From Komagataeibacter saccharivorans (GTDB taxonomy: Bacteria > Pseudomonadota > Alphaproteobacteria > Acetobacterales > Acetobacteraceae): DNA of 64,000 bases. The DNA is taken from assembly GCF_003207825.1 (NCBI RefSeq), contig NZ_NKTY01000004.1, forward strand, positions 118,651-182,650, read 5' to 3'. This document shows, piece after piece, positions 34,844 through 44,228 of this stretch; within the stretch, counting starts at the first letter, position 1; each line of letters begins with the position of its first letter. The position numbers were made by a program, and so were the translations under genes. Below the pieces are notes generated by a model, which made no database searches, had not been told where the DNA came from, and saw only the letters and a list, made by a program, of their open reading frames with translations.

Positions 34844-35620
34844 ATGAATACCCGCCCCTATCGTATCGGGCAGATCGTCCCCAGTTCCAACCTGACCATG
34901 GAAACAGAGATCCCGGCCCTTCTGGCCGCACGTCAGTTGATCCGGCCCGAACGCTTCACCTTTCATTCGGCGCGCATGCGGATGAAGACCGTACGTAAGG
35001 AAGAACTGGCATCCATGGATGCGCAGTCCGACCGCTGCGCGCTGGAACTGAGTGACGCGCATGTGGATGTGCTGGGCTATGCCTGTCTGGTCGCGACGAT
35101 GTCCATGGGGCTTGGCTATCACCGGGTATCTGAAAAACGGCTGCATGAATGCACGCAGGCCAATGATGGTCCCGCCCCGGTGGTAACCAGCGCAGGCGCG
35201 CTGGTGGATGGCCTGCGTGTCCTGAAGGCACGGCGGATCGTTCTGGTCGCGCCCTACATGAAACCGCTGACACGGCTTGTGGTCGATTACCTGCAGAACG
35301 AGGGTTATGAGGTCATCGACCACATCGCGCTGGAAATTCCCGATAACCTGGATGTGGCGCGGCATGACCCGGCGCGGCTGCCGTCCATCGTGGCCGGACT
35401 GAATTATGCCGATGCGGATGCCATTGTAACCTCCGCCTGCGTGCAGATGCCCTCCCTTCCGGTCATCCCCCGGATCGAAGCCCTGACCGGAAAGCCGGTG
35501 CTGAGTGCTGCGGTTGCAACCACCTACGCCATGCTGGACCGGCTTGGGCTGGAAACCATCGCACCGGGCGGCGGCGCATTGCTGTCAGGTGCTTACTGGC
35601 AACCTGCGGCAGAAAAATGA
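34844..35620 (+). CDS. Maleate cis-trans isomerase / Asp-Glu racemase superfamily protein
   Basis: This 258-residue protein is most like maleate isomerase, which converts maleate to fumarate. The two catalytic cysteines of the superfamily are visible in LGYACLVAT and VTSACVQMP. The start at 34844 (MNTRPYRIGQIVPSSNLTMETE) has GCAGGA upstream, and the ORF start at 34814 is too far upstream. The opening VPSSNLTMETE is typical of maleate isomerases; arylmalonate decarboxylase is a less likely alternative. Downstream genes for an MFS carrier and a MarR regulator make a plausible small uptake and conversion unit. No other nicotinate or maleate pathway genes are present. Confidence 0.82.
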   Translation: MNTRPYRIGQIVPSSNLTMETEIPALLAARQLIRPERFTFHSARMRMKTVRKEELASMDAQSDRCALELSDAHVDVLGYACLVATMSMGLGYHRVSEKRLHECTQANDGPAPVVTSAGALVDGLRVLKARRIVLVAPYMKPLTRLVVDYLQNEGYEVIDHIALEIPDNLDVARHDPARLPSIVAGLNYADADAIVTSACVQMPSLPVIPRIEALTGKPVLSAAVATTYAMLDRLGLETIAPGGGALLSGAYWQPAAEK

Positions 35621-35857
35621 TCGTAGCGGCTGCGCGTGGGTGAAGATGGGGCGCGTCATGCCCCGTCGAACTGCGTGTCCATTTGCCCGATACCTGCCCG
35701 GCATTCCCGTTCTTTGTGACGGGCATGATGAAGGTGTTTAACGGATTTCACCGGTCCTGAAAGTCGCCCCTTTTTCCTGTCCGGTATGACGGGACGCAAA
35801 AGGTGCGCGGCGTTACGTTTCTGTATGGAAACATGATGGGCGTTAGTGAGTACTGCC

Positions 35858-37180
35858 ATGAATGCTGTTTCCCCCACGGGCATGAGTGAACACGATCCCG
35901 CCCTGCCACGCCTGTGCGCGCGCGTGGCGTGGCGGCTGCTGCCGCTGCTGTTTCTGGGTATGCTGGCGTCTTACCTTGACCGGGTGAATGTCGGCTTCGC
36001 CAAGCTGCGCATGCTGTCCGACCTGTCCATGAGCGAGGCTTCGTACGGCGCGGGAGCAGGGCTGTTCTTTCTGGGCTATATTTTATGCGAGATACCCAGT
36101 AACGCGCTCATGATCCGTTTTGGCGCCCGGCGCTGGCTGGCCCGTATCCTGATCACATGGGGCATCTGTTCCGGTGCGATGGCGTTCGTGCATTCTGCTG
36201 GCCTCTTTTATCTGCTCCGCCTGCTTCTCGGCGTGGCGGAAGCCGGGTTCATGCCCGGTGTCCTGTTTTACCTGTCGCAATGGTTTCCGCCGGGCTACCG
36301 CGCACGGGTAACAGGGTGGTTCATGGTCGGGATACCACTGGCCAGCGTGATTGGTGGCCCGGTTTCCGGTCTGATCCTTGGCCGGATGGAAGGGGCGATC
36401 GGCATTGAAGGCTGGCGCTGGCTGTTTTTTCTTGAAGCCATGCCGCCGGTCCTGCTGGGTCTTATGGTCTTCTTCTGCCTGCCCGACCGGGTGGAGAATG
36501 CCCGGTTCCTGACCGAACGGGAGAAAACACTTCTCATCACCCATCGCGTCATGCCCGATCATGCCCATGTGCTGCAGGGTATAAAGGCGGCATTGTGGGA
36601 CCGGCGTATATGGAAACTGGGGCTGGCGGATGGCGCGCTGCTGCTGGGGCTTTATACAATCGCGTTCTGGATGCCATCGCTGCTGCATGATGCAGGTGTG
36701 CATTCCCTTGTGCGGACCGGGATTCTGACGGCCATACCGAATATAGGGGCCGCAGTCGCCATCATGCTGATCGGCTGGGATTCCGACCGGACGGGGGAAC
36801 GGCGCTGGCATATCATCGTGCCCATCCTGATCGGGGCGCTGAGCATGGCGCTGCTGCCACTGGCGCGTGGCAACCTGACGCTGGCCATCATGCTTATTAC
36901 ACTGGCGAATATGGGTATTATCGGTGCGCTGGCCCCGTTCTGGGCGCTGCCTTCGCTATTGCTGACCGATACCGCAACCATTGCGGCGGGTCTGGCGCTG
37001 ATTGGCGGCATATCCAATCTGGCGGGTTTCATGGCTACGGGGCTGATTGGGTGGGCAAGAAGCATGGCGCCCGGATCGTGGGGAATTTTCGTTATTTTCG
37101 CAGGGTTTGTTGCCATGGGGGCGGCTCTTGTATGGTCCATTCCCGAAGTGGCTGCCCGCGCAGACAGGGACAGGACATGA
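35858..37180 (+). CDS. MFS transporter, anion:cation symporter (ACS) family
   Basis: This inner-membrane carrier of about 440 residues has twelve predicted helices. The opening RLLPLLFLGMLASYLDRVNVGFAKL with the conserved DRVN is the signature of the ACS family, which carries organic anions such as tartrate, phthalate and 4-hydroxyphenylacetate. An upstream GTG at 35846 is possible; ATG at 35858 has GTGAG nearby. It follows the maleate isomerase gene by 237 bases and may import a dicarboxylate for it. The stop codon runs directly into repeat copy C, so the repeat may act as its terminator. Confidence 0.9.
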   Translation: MNAVSPTGMSEHDPALPRLCARVAWRLLPLLFLGMLASYLDRVNVGFAKLRMLSDLSMSEASYGAGAGLFFLGYILCEIPSNALMIRFGARRWLARILITWGICSGAMAFVHSAGLFYLLRLLLGVAEAGFMPGVLFYLSQWFPPGYRARVTGWFMVGIPLASVIGGPVSGLILGRMEGAIGIEGWRWLFFLEAMPPVLLGLMVFFCLPDRVENARFLTEREKTLLITHRVMPDHAHVLQGIKAALWDRRIWKLGLADGALLLGLYTIAFWMPSLLHDAGVHSLVRTGILTAIPNIGAAVAIMLIGWDSDRTGERRWHIIVPILIGALSMALLPLARGNLTLAIMLITLANMGIIGALAPFWALPSLLLTDTATIAAGLALIGGISNLAGFMATGLIGWARSMAPGSWGIFVIFAGFVAMGAALVWSIPEVAARADRDRT

Positions 37181-37260
37181 AGTTTTTGGTGAAGCTTTTT
37201 TCAAAAAACTTCATGAAACACCGCCTTTGTGAAGAAAAAGGCAGCACCCGGAAATGTCTG
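37178..37260 (+). repeat. Dispersed palindromic repeat, copy C
   Basis: This copy begins within the MFS stop codon and contains the core GAAGCTTTTTTCAAAAAACTTC at 37191-37212. The second arm pair GCCTTTGTGAAG / AAAAAGGC and the CACCCGGAAA end motif follow. It lacks the left 40 bases present in A, B and D, perhaps because coding sequence occupies that side. Confidence 0.7.
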
Positions 37261-37388
37261 TTTTCATATGTTAATGAATTATTTTCAGACCATCTACCAA
37301 CGCGGGCGAAGCCGTGGCCGCGTTATGCTAGGGAAGGTGAATAAAGGCCCATGGGGCGGGATATCGGGAATGGAAAAGGTCGCGGACG

Positions 37389-37835
37389 GTGAATGACAGA
37401 AGGGATGATGAGGTCATGGCATATGATCTCAATAAACAGATCGGCCATCTTTTGCGGCGTGCCTATCAGCGTCATACTCACCTGTTCCAGACCGCCATTC
37501 CCGACGAGCATCTGACATCGGTGCAACTGGCGGTAATCGCCACCATTTTCCGCGAGGGTGAGCGGTCGCTCATGTATATTGGCCGGGTTACGGCAATAGA
37601 TCACGCAACCCTGCGCGGTATCAGCCTGCGTCTGAAACAGCGAGGGTTGATAAGGATACGCAGCAACCCCGATGACAGACGCGAACGTCTTGTCTCCCTT
37701 ACCAGAGAGGGAGAAGAAGCCGCCCGCCTGTATATCCCGCAGGCCGCCCATGTGACGGAACTGACGCTGGAACCGCTCGACCCGTGTGAACGTATCGCCG
37801 CGCTGCATGTGTTGCGTAAGCTGGCGGGTGCATAG
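37389..37835 (+). CDS. MarR family transcriptional regulator
   Basis: This 148-residue winged-helix regulator has a DNA-binding domain around residues 40-110 (SVQLAVIATIFREGERSLMYIGRVTAIDHATLRGIS, then LIRIRSNPDDRRERLVSLT). The start is GTG at 37389 with AAAGG upstream; ATG at 37416 (MAYDLNKQ) is an alternative. Its position behind the maleate isomerase and MFS genes, and its length, resemble the NicR-type regulators of nicotinate and related aromatic pathways. That similarity is a family impression only. Confidence 0.88.
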   Translation: MNDRRDDEVMAYDLNKQIGHLLRRAYQRHTHLFQTAIPDEHLTSVQLAVIATIFREGERSLMYIGRVTAIDHATLRGISLRLKQRGLIRIRSNPDDRRERLVSLTREGEEAARLYIPQAAHVTELTLEPLDPCERIAALHVLRKLAGA

Positions 37836-37850
37836 ATGTATAGACTTATA

Positions 37851-38094
37851 GATTCTGTTAAATCCTGAACGATGGGACGGACTGCATAGCTGTTTCTGAT
37901 ACCGCATGGTCTGTCTGGGAACCTTTGATTGGGGAAGTCCGTCCGAAAGGCAAGACCCCGCCGAAGAACCTGCGGCGGACGATATCCACGATTTTCTGTC
38001 GGCATCAGAACGGCGCGAAGTAAGGATGCCCTTCAACGTCAACTGAATCTTCGTCGCTGGCGTTCTTGAGTCACGCATCAATCCTGAAAGAATC
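37851..38094 (+). mobile_element. Degenerate IS5-family element remnant
   Basis: The remnant is bounded by GATTCT at 37851 and AGAATC at 38094, a short inverted end pair. Inside, ATG at 37872 gives MGRTA and then hits an in-frame stop. In the neighbouring frame the sequence continues SDTAWSVWEPLIGEVRPKGK and ends RRTISTIFCRHQNGAK followed by a stop. That is the N-terminal region of IS5-family transposases common in acetic acid bacteria. Everything after about residue 47 is missing, so it is a small internally deleted copy. Confidence 0.65.
37872..38012 (+). pseudogene. Transposase N-terminal fragment (IS5 family), frameshifted and truncated
   Basis: The first five codons from 37872 read MGRTA, then an early stop and frameshift occur. 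The frame containing WEPLIGEVRPKGKTPPKNLR and RHQNGAK ends at a TAA at 38010-38012. The catalytic DDE domain is absent, so no active transposase can be made. The call comes from recognising the conserved N-terminal motif of the family. Confidence 0.6.
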
Positions 38095-38285
38095 ATGCCC
38101 AGGCGCTGCGTGATAGGTCTCCGCAGCAGAACCGGGGTGTGGAGTGCGTCAAGACGCACGCGGGCATGGCGGCCGGTATTGTATTGGCGGTGGTGGATTA
38201 TGTATATTTTCTGATAAAATCAGCAATGTTCACTGCATGTTGTGGTGTCTTCCGGTCCGGTTCTGTCGGTCTGGTTATATGGATC

Positions 38286-40028
38286 ATGGACGGTGCCGGT
38301 AGTATGGGAAGCACAACAGGCGGAACGGATCTGCCGCTGAAGGGAGGCGCGTCGGTTGCCGTGCGCGGATGGCGTGCCAGACTGCGTGATGTTGTCGCGG
38401 GCGTATCCCTTGCTTCAATGAATATTCCGCAGGTGCTCGGCTATACCCGTATCGCCGCGATGCCTGCGGTCACGGGCCTGTACACGGTTCTGCTGCCGCT
38501 GGTGGCCTTTGCCTGTTTCGGCAGTTCGCGGCATCTGGTGGTTGCAGCGGATTCCGCTACTGCCGCGATCTTTTCCAGTGCGCTGGGGCGCATGGCCACG
38601 CCTGGCAGCCCGCATTATATGGCGCTGGTCAGCATGGTCGCGCTGCTCAGTGCGGGGTTCCTGCTGGTTGCGCGGCTGTTTCGCTTAGGCTTCCTTGCCG
38701 ATTTCCTGTCGCGTACGGTGCTGGTGGGATTCATGGCCGGTGTCGGCGTTCAGGTTGCCCTTGCCATGCTGCGTGACATGCTGGGTCTTGCAGTCACCGC
38801 GCATAATCCCCTGCTGCAACTGTTCCAGATGCTGGCCCATCTGCCCCGGCTCAGTATGCCGACAATGGCGCTGTCGGCCTGCGTGGTGGGACTGATAATG
38901 CTGGGCGATCGTCTGGCCCCCCGTGTGCCGCTGGGTCTGCTGACCGTAGTGGGGGCCATTGCCGCAAGCATGATGTTCGACCTGTCGCGCTACGGGATCG
39001 AGACAATCGGCCCGATCGAAAGTGGCCTGCCGCATCTGGGCCTGCCGCATGTTTCGTGGAATGACATGCTGGCGCTTCTGCCGGTGACAACATCATGCGT
39101 GTTCGTGATTATTGCGCAGAGTGCCGCGACATCACGTGCCTTTGCCATGCGGTTCCACGACCGCGTGAATGATAACGCGGACATACTTGGCCTGTGTGCG
39201 GCCAATGCGGTGGCCGGACTGAGCGGGACCTTTACCGTCAACGGCAGTCCGACACAGACGGCCATGGCCGCCCGTGCCGGCGCACGCACACAACTGGCGC
39301 AGTTGACCTTTGCTGCCGTTACGATGCTGGTATTGCTGTTCCTGACCGCGCCCCTGCGTTACCTGCCGCGTTGTGTGCTGGCCTCCATCGTCTTTACCGT
39401 TGCGCTGGGGATGATCGACCTGCGGGCCATGAAAGCCATCTGGCGTGAAAGCCCCGGTGAATATGGACTGGCCATGGCAACCGCCGCCGCCGTGGTGGGG
39501 ATCGGGGTGGAACAGGGCATATTTCTGGCCATCGCCCTGTCCCTGTTCCGGCATGTGCGGCACAGCTACGAACCCCATACGATGGTCCTGCGCTACGATA
39601 CCCATACCGGCCTGCTGGAACCTGGTGCCGTCGCCGCGGGGCAGCAGACCGCGCCGGGACTGGTTGTCTATCGTTTCAGCGCGGACCTGTTCTATGCCAA
39701 TTCCGCGCGGTTCGTGGCGGATGTCCGCCTGTTGGTGGATAATCCGGCCACACCCGTTTCCTGTCTGGTTGTGGAGGCGAGCGCGATTACGGATATCGAC
39801 TTTTCCGCAGCCAGTGACCTGCGCGATCTGTTTATGGCGCTGCGGCGGCGTAATATCGGCGTTGTATTCGGACGCGTCAGTCCCTACCTGCGGGCGGACA
39901 TGGACCGCCATCGCATTACGCCGGTGGTGGGGGCGGAAAACCTGTATACCCAGTTGCACACTGCCATCGGGGCAGCGCAGGCGATCGTAAAAGCACGCGG
40001 GGAGGCTGCCATCCACAGGCAAGGATAG
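38286..40028 (+). CDS. SulP family inorganic anion transporter with STAS domain
   Basis: This inner-membrane transporter of about 580 residues has ten or more hydrophobic helices. The SulP opening is AGVSLASMNIPQVLGYTRIAAMPAVTGLYTVLLP, and the family Gly/Ala-rich region is SRHLVVAADSATAAIFSS. The C-terminal STAS domain (about the last 115 residues; RFSADLFYANSARFVADV, then DIDFSAASDLRDLF) is complete. The start was set at ATG 38286; 38304 is an alternative, and the open frame back to 38139 is not supported. SulP proteins carry sulfate, bicarbonate or related anions; the ion here is unknown. Confidence 0.88.
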   Translation: MDGAGSMGSTTGGTDLPLKGGASVAVRGWRARLRDVVAGVSLASMNIPQVLGYTRIAAMPAVTGLYTVLLPLVAFACFGSSRHLVVAADSATAAIFSSALGRMATPGSPHYMALVSMVALLSAGFLLVARLFRLGFLADFLSRTVLVGFMAGVGVQVALAMLRDMLGLAVTAHNPLLQLFQMLAHLPRLSMPTMALSACVVGLIMLGDRLAPRVPLGLLTVVGAIAASMMFDLSRYGIETIGPIESGLPHLGLPHVSWNDMLALLPVTTSCVFVIIAQSAATSRAFAMRFHDRVNDNADILGLCAANAVAGLSGTFTVNGSPTQTAMAARAGARTQLAQLTFAAVTMLVLLFLTAPLRYLPRCVLASIVFTVALGMIDLRAMKAIWRESPGEYGLAMATAAAVVGIGVEQGIFLAIALSLFRHVRHSYEPHTMVLRYDTHTGLLEPGAVAAGQQTAPGLVVYRFSADLFYANSARFVADVRLLVDNPATPVSCLVVEASAITDIDFSAASDLRDLFMALRRRNIGVVFGRVSPYLRADMDRHRITPVVGAENLYTQLHTAIGAAQAIVKARGEAAIHRQG

Positions 40029-40331
40029 ACCCGAACACCCGCGATGGCACCTTTCCACGTGGCCAGCGTAGCAGTTTTGCACCTGTTTCCGGCTTTGTGC
40101 GTATTGAAAGGGGAACGATTATCCGCCCGGATACTTTTCATTAAGGGAGTGCGCCCGTTTCAGCATCTGTCGCGACGTGGATAGTCAGTTTTAGGGAAGG
40201 AAGTATGAAATCGTTACCATTTGTAAAATGCCAGTCCGTATAATTCTGGCATGAATATTATGGTGTTCAGTCTGCTGCCCTGCCTGTCAAGAGAAGGTGC
40301 AGGTCCCCCACCCCTAGATGCCAGAGATGAA
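40029..40331. other. Intergenic region without visible features
   Basis: No gene, RNA or clear terminator is visible here. An open frame that extends upstream of the lipoprotein start into this gap (from 40251) lacks a ribosome site and would place the signal peptide too far from the N terminus. Confidence 0.5.
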
Positions 40332-40922
40332 ATGAAAGCCGGGATCTACACGCAAAGCCACATTTCCCCTGTCCAGAAATCCTCTCCGGGTCGGCGTATT
40401 GTCCCGCTTCTTATGGCGCTGTTGCCCCTGTCTGGTCTTGCGGGCTGTGGTTATACGGATTCCCGCACCGCTCATCGCGCCCAGATGACCATGATCGGCA
40501 TGGACAGTACGGATGTACAGTCCTGCGTCGGCGTCCCGGACAAAATAAAGAAAATAGATGATAACGTGCAGATATTTGAGTATGTGCGCACGCTCAATAT
40601 TCCCGCTGCCAATGATTCTACGCTGTTTCCGTTACAGACGATCGTGAACCTGACGCAAACGGCGCTGGGTGGCGCGGGCAAGACCTGTGTTGCCGACATA
40701 CGCTTTGAAAATGATAAGGTCACGGACCTGCATTACAGTGGCGATGATGATGAAATCATCGGGGTGGATGGTGTGTGTTCCATCGTGACGCGCGGGTGTA
40801 TCCGTCGTCCCCTTTCGTCCATGCGGCATGTGAAAAAGGGTATATTGGGGCCGGTATCGGCCTTCCACCCCCCGGCGGCGGAAACGCCGCCTGCGAATAC
40901 GCCGGTTTCAGCCACAAAGTAA
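40332..40922 (+). CDS. Putative BamE/SmpA-like outer membrane lipoprotein
   Basis: This 196-residue protein has a lipobox LAGC at residues 36-39, so it would be a lipoprotein. The start at 40332 (MKAGIYTQ) was chosen to give a signal region of normal length. The mature N-terminal half contains the pattern MTMIGMDSTDVQSCVGVPDK and later QIFEYVRTL. This recalls the BamE/SmpA fold, where a Gly-Met turn is followed by a GxP and an aromatic strand. The C-terminal 35 residues are low-complexity Pro and Ala. The function is unknown. It is not part of an evident operon. Confidence 0.7.
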   Translation: MKAGIYTQSHISPVQKSSPGRRIVPLLMALLPLSGLAGCGYTDSRTAHRAQMTMIGMDSTDVQSCVGVPDKIKKIDDNVQIFEYVRTLNIPAANDSTLFPLQTIVNLTQTALGGAGKTCVADIRFENDKVTDLHYSGDDDEIIGVDGVCSIVTRGCIRRPLSSMRHVKKGILGPVSAFHPPAAETPPANTPVSATK

Positions 40923-41068
40923 TCTGTTGCCGCCAACTTCTTAAGAGCTCCCATACGTTTGTTTTCTTACACAGATCCCCGCATCATCCCCTGTTGCGGC
41001 AGGACGGAAGAAAATGCGGCGAAGGGGAATGGAGCGACAGGTCCAGAAGTGGGGGCGCAGGGGGGGGC

Positions 41069-42970
41069 TTACGTCTCTTGCCCGGATGGCACGCCCATAC
41101 GGGCAATGACCTTCAGCGCACCGGCCAGACGTTCAATATAGGGGTCATCGTGGTTCTGCCAGTGCCGGTCGTGCAGGATGGCGCGTGCCATGGCCTGTGC
41201 CTTCGGGTCATGATCCTGCCATGCCCGCAGGAAGACACGCAGCCGCCGCTCCAGCCATCGGGACAGGAAGCCCGAGCGTGCCAGTTCCCGCACTGTGATG
41301 ACTTCAATCCCGACCGTCATGGCGTCAAGCCGCATCTGGATATGGGCCAGCACGACCGGACGGGAAACGCCGTGTGCATTACGGACCGAGCGGACCATGC
41401 TGTCCGCATTTTCCGACAGCCATTGATATACGGACATCCCGTTGCGCCGGTCCGCCAGTGCCCATAGCCGCCGCCACGTCCAGGCTTCGGTGCGCCGCAT
41501 ATGTGCGTCCGGTCGGAAGGGCAGCACCAGCCGGAATGTCCACCACGCGAACAGGACCGCCCCCAGGAACGCGGAAATGCCGTTGAGGAAGGAGACCTCG
41601 TCAAACCGCCCCTGATTGGCTGGCCCGATCAGCACCGGCAGGAACATGTTGAATGAAAACGCGTAACCGGCAGTGGCAGGCGTGCGCGCCGCAAGGCCGC
41701 CAATCGTCATCGGGACCAGCAGCAGCAGCACCAGTGTTTCCGGCGCCGTCACGGCAGGCATGACCAGAAAGACGAACACGGCGGCAACAGCCGCGCACCA
41801 TACCGCCCCCTTGAAAAACGGGCTTGAAGCCAGAAGCGGGTTTTCCCGTGTGGCCAGCAGCCCATAGACCAGCGATACAAAGGATACGAAGCCTGCCCCG
41901 GCGGGCCAGCCCGTTACCTCCCACAGCAACCACGCGGCCATGATCCCCGCTGCGGCGCGGATGCCATTTTCCACCGCTTCCACCGCCAGCCTGCGTGAAC
42001 GCAGCGCGAAGCGGAACCTGTCGCCCGGAACGGGTGTTTCACACGTCTGTATATGGGTCCGTGCCGCAGCCAGATCGGCCGCGATTCCGTGGCTGTCCGT
42101 CATGTCCGCCACCTGCCCGGCAATGGCCATGCCACGGGCGCGCGCGATCAGCATCATCATGTCCGCAAGGGCGGCACGCGCATGGTCCGCGACCCTGCCG
42201 CCCTGTGGGCCCATTTCCAGCGTGTCGTATTCCACCCGGCTGTTTGCGCCCACCAGATCGGTCAGCAGGCGGCCCTGTGTCTCGGCGTCGATGCGTCCCT
42301 GCGTAAGGGGACCGACATCTTTCGAGACCTCGCTCCACAGCGCGTGGAGCCGGGCAAGCAGGCGGGTGCGCGCCTGTTCGTTCAGGGCGGGAATGAATAT
42401 CGCCGCCAGCGTCGCCTCACACACGATACCCAGAATGATGTAGGAACCGCGTGACATGGCGATGTTGAACACGTCATCGGGCGCCGTGATGGCCCCGGTG
42501 GCCACTATGGCCGATGTAAAGCTTGTGACCAGCAGGCCGTAGGAACGATAGCCGTCAAAAAAGGTGGCGCAGCCGCAGCACAGGCCGATCCATAAGGCCA
42601 GTCCCGGAAAAAACAGCCCCGGTGCCTGCGGGAATGCCGCGATCAGCGCCACGGCGGCGGCACAGCCGATCAGGGTGCCCACGACACGCCAGCGTGCTTT
42701 GGACAGGGATTCCCCGCGGGAGGACTGGGCCACGACCCATACCGTCAGCGGCGCCCATTGCGGGCTGTCCAGTTCCATCCACATCGCGATCAGTAGCGAC
42801 AGCGCCGCTGCAAGCGACGTGCGCAGCGCAAACACCATATCGGCGGGGGAAGGGGCAAGAAGCCAGCGCAGTTTTCCGTGCCACAGACCGGCGTGGTTGT
42901 GAAAGAGGCTGCGCAGGGCGGAGATGAAAGCCTTTGTCTGGCTTCCTGCTGCATCCGTCTCCGCATTCAT
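41069..42970 (-). CDS. FUSC family protein (AaeB-type aromatic acid exporter)
   Basis: This 633-residue inner-membrane protein has the FUSC architecture. Two clusters of hydrophobic helices (about residues 50-190 and 340-480) are each followed by a cytoplasmic helical region. Motifs include MVFALRTSLAAALSLLIAMWMELDSPQWAPLTVWVVAQ at the first cluster. Relatives such as AaeB and YccS export aromatic carboxylic acids or are of unknown role. The start is ATG at 42970 with AAGGTGGA upstream; the TTG start of the longer frame is unlikely. No AaeA-type adaptor gene is next to it, unlike in E. coli. Confidence 0.87.
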   Translation of the reverse strand: MNAETDAAGSQTKAFISALRSLFHNHAGLWHGKLRWLLAPSPADMVFALRTSLAAALSLLIAMWMELDSPQWAPLTVWVVAQSSRGESLSKARWRVVGTLIGCAAAVALIAAFPQAPGLFFPGLALWIGLCCGCATFFDGYRSYGLLVTSFTSAIVATGAITAPDDVFNIAMSRGSYIILGIVCEATLAAIFIPALNEQARTRLLARLHALWSEVSKDVGPLTQGRIDAETQGRLLTDLVGANSRVEYDTLEMGPQGGRVADHARAALADMMMLIARARGMAIAGQVADMTDSHGIAADLAAARTHIQTCETPVPGDRFRFALRSRRLAVEAVENGIRAAAGIMAAWLLWEVTGWPAGAGFVSFVSLVYGLLATRENPLLASSPFFKGAVWCAAVAAVFVFLVMPAVTAPETLVLLLLVPMTIGGLAARTPATAGYAFSFNMFLPVLIGPANQGRFDEVSFLNGISAFLGAVLFAWWTFRLVLPFRPDAHMRRTEAWTWRRLWALADRRNGMSVYQWLSENADSMVRSVRNAHGVSRPVVLAHIQMRLDAMTVGIEVITVRELARSGFLSRWLERRLRVFLRAWQDHDPKAQAMARAILHDRHWQNHDDPYIERLAGALKVIARMGVPSGQET

Positions 42971-43288
42971 GGCGCATTCCACCTTCAAAAAAGCATACGC
43001 TGCGAAAAACGGCGTTTTTCGTCCAAGTCTTTATAATGATAAAATCATAAGCAGGATTTATCAGAAGTTTTTTTTGGCGTAAGGGCCCTTCAGGTTCACC
43101 CGGAAGCCGGACGGAATCGCGCAGGAACAGGGGCGGCGGACCTGCTGGTGCTTTCGGCCCGCGGGAGTGGGGCGAATGTGCCCGATTTCCAGTATATCCA
43201 CACGCATGGCTGTCGCCCTGTGTCGGCACTGGTTCTCGGTCACTCTTATCCATAATGCCGCAATAGCGGTACCATATAGGCAAGACAG
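42971..43288. other. Divergent intergenic region
   Basis: This 318-base gap between the FUSC gene and the DMT exporter should contain promoters for both. A stretch AATCATAAGCAGGATTTATCAGAAGTTTTTTTTGG near 43045-43075 vaguely resembles the left part of the dispersed repeat but lacks the palindromic core, so it is not counted as a copy. No gene is visible. Confidence 0.45.
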
Positions 43289-44227
43289 ATGAATACGGCC
43301 TTCCTTTCCTCCGGCATGATGCTGGCATTTGCGGCGTTTTCTGCGTTCTCGATCAGCGATGCGTATTCAAAGCTGCTGGCCGGGCAACTGGACCCGTTCG
43401 AGGTCGCGTTTTCAGGCGGCGTGTTCGGTTTCCTGATCATTCCCTTCATCCGGCGTCCCGATGAATCCTACCGGGATATCTTCTCCACCACCCACCCGCT
43501 CATGTGGCTGGTGCGGGCGGTGTCCATTTTCGCCGCCACCGCCGCCAGTGTCGAAGCCTTCATGCTGCTGCCCATGCCTGAAGCGCTTTCGCTCATGTTT
43601 CTCATGCCGCTGTTCGTCACCATCCTTTCGGTCGCCCTGTTGCATGAAAAGGTGTCCGGCTGGGCGTGGCTGGCCGTCATTCTGGGCTTCGTGGGCGTGC
43701 TGATCGTGCTGCGGCCGGGCGTGCGCGCCATGCATCTGGGGCATCTGTGCGCGCTGATCGCGGCGGTGGCCAATGCCGTGGGGGTTATCGCCTACCGGCT
43801 GGCAGGTACCAGCACGCCCCGGCTTTCCCTGTTCGGGTCCAGCCTGTTCGGGCCGCTGATAGGGGACGGGGCGCTCATGCTGGCCCATGCGCACTGGCCG
43901 CATGGGGTAAAAACATGGGCGTTCCTGTTCGGCTACGGTTTTCTTGCGGCCCTTGGCCAGTTACTGATGATGATGGCAACCGAACGGGCACCGGCAAACC
44001 GGGTCGCGCTGCCGCAATACAGCCAGATGCTATGGGCCGTGGCCTTCAGCTACTTCCTGTTTCATCAACCGCTGGATGGCTGGACGTTTGTCGGGATCGT
44101 CGTCGTTACCTTTTCGGGCATGCTGAACTGGATACGCCAGCGTATCCGCTATCGACACATGGCCATGAAGGAAAGACGGGCGGCGAAACAGCGCGCGCAG
44201 GCCCAGTATGTCGTCAGCAGGAACTGA
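43289..44227 (+). CDS. DMT family transporter (EamA domain)
   Basis: This 312-residue protein has ten predicted helices in two EamA repeats (about residues 8-140 and 150-290). The first starts MLAFAAFSAFSISDAYSKLLAGQLDPFEVAF, and the second half includes TERAPANRVALPQYSQMLWAV, the usual pre-helix-9 motif. DMT proteins export amino acids and other metabolites. The highly charged C-terminal tail (RIRYRHMAMKERRAAKQRAQAQ) is cytoplasmic. The substrate cannot be predicted. Confidence 0.88.
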   Translation: MNTAFLSSGMMLAFAAFSAFSISDAYSKLLAGQLDPFEVAFSGGVFGFLIIPFIRRPDESYRDIFSTTHPLMWLVRAVSIFAATAASVEAFMLLPMPEALSLMFLMPLFVTILSVALLHEKVSGWAWLAVILGFVGVLIVLRPGVRAMHLGHLCALIAAVANAVGVIAYRLAGTSTPRLSLFGSSLFGPLIGDGALMLAHAHWPHGVKTWAFLFGYGFLAALGQLLMMMATERAPANRVALPQYSQMLWAVAFSYFLFHQPLDGWTFVGIVVVTFSGMLNWIRQRIRYRHMAMKERRAAKQRAQAQYVVSRN

Positions 44228-44228
44228 T

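Larger units (their letters stand above)
37836..38285. other. Intergenic region holding an IS5-family remnant
   Basis: Apart from the IS remnant (37851-38094) this stretch contains no gene. The frame upstream of the SulP start remains open from 38139, but it has no ribosome site and adds an unlikely leader, so it is not included in the SulP gene. Confidence 0.6.

Noticed and set aside
37323..38159. A 278-codon minus-strand frame across the MarR gene and IS relic
   Set aside because: It runs antisense to the MarR gene and the IS fragment, and its translation contains no known domain.
43040..43080. Possible fifth copy of the dispersed repeat
   Set aside because: It shares AATCATAAG and a T-run but lacks the palindromic core and the end motifs, so the likeness may be chance.
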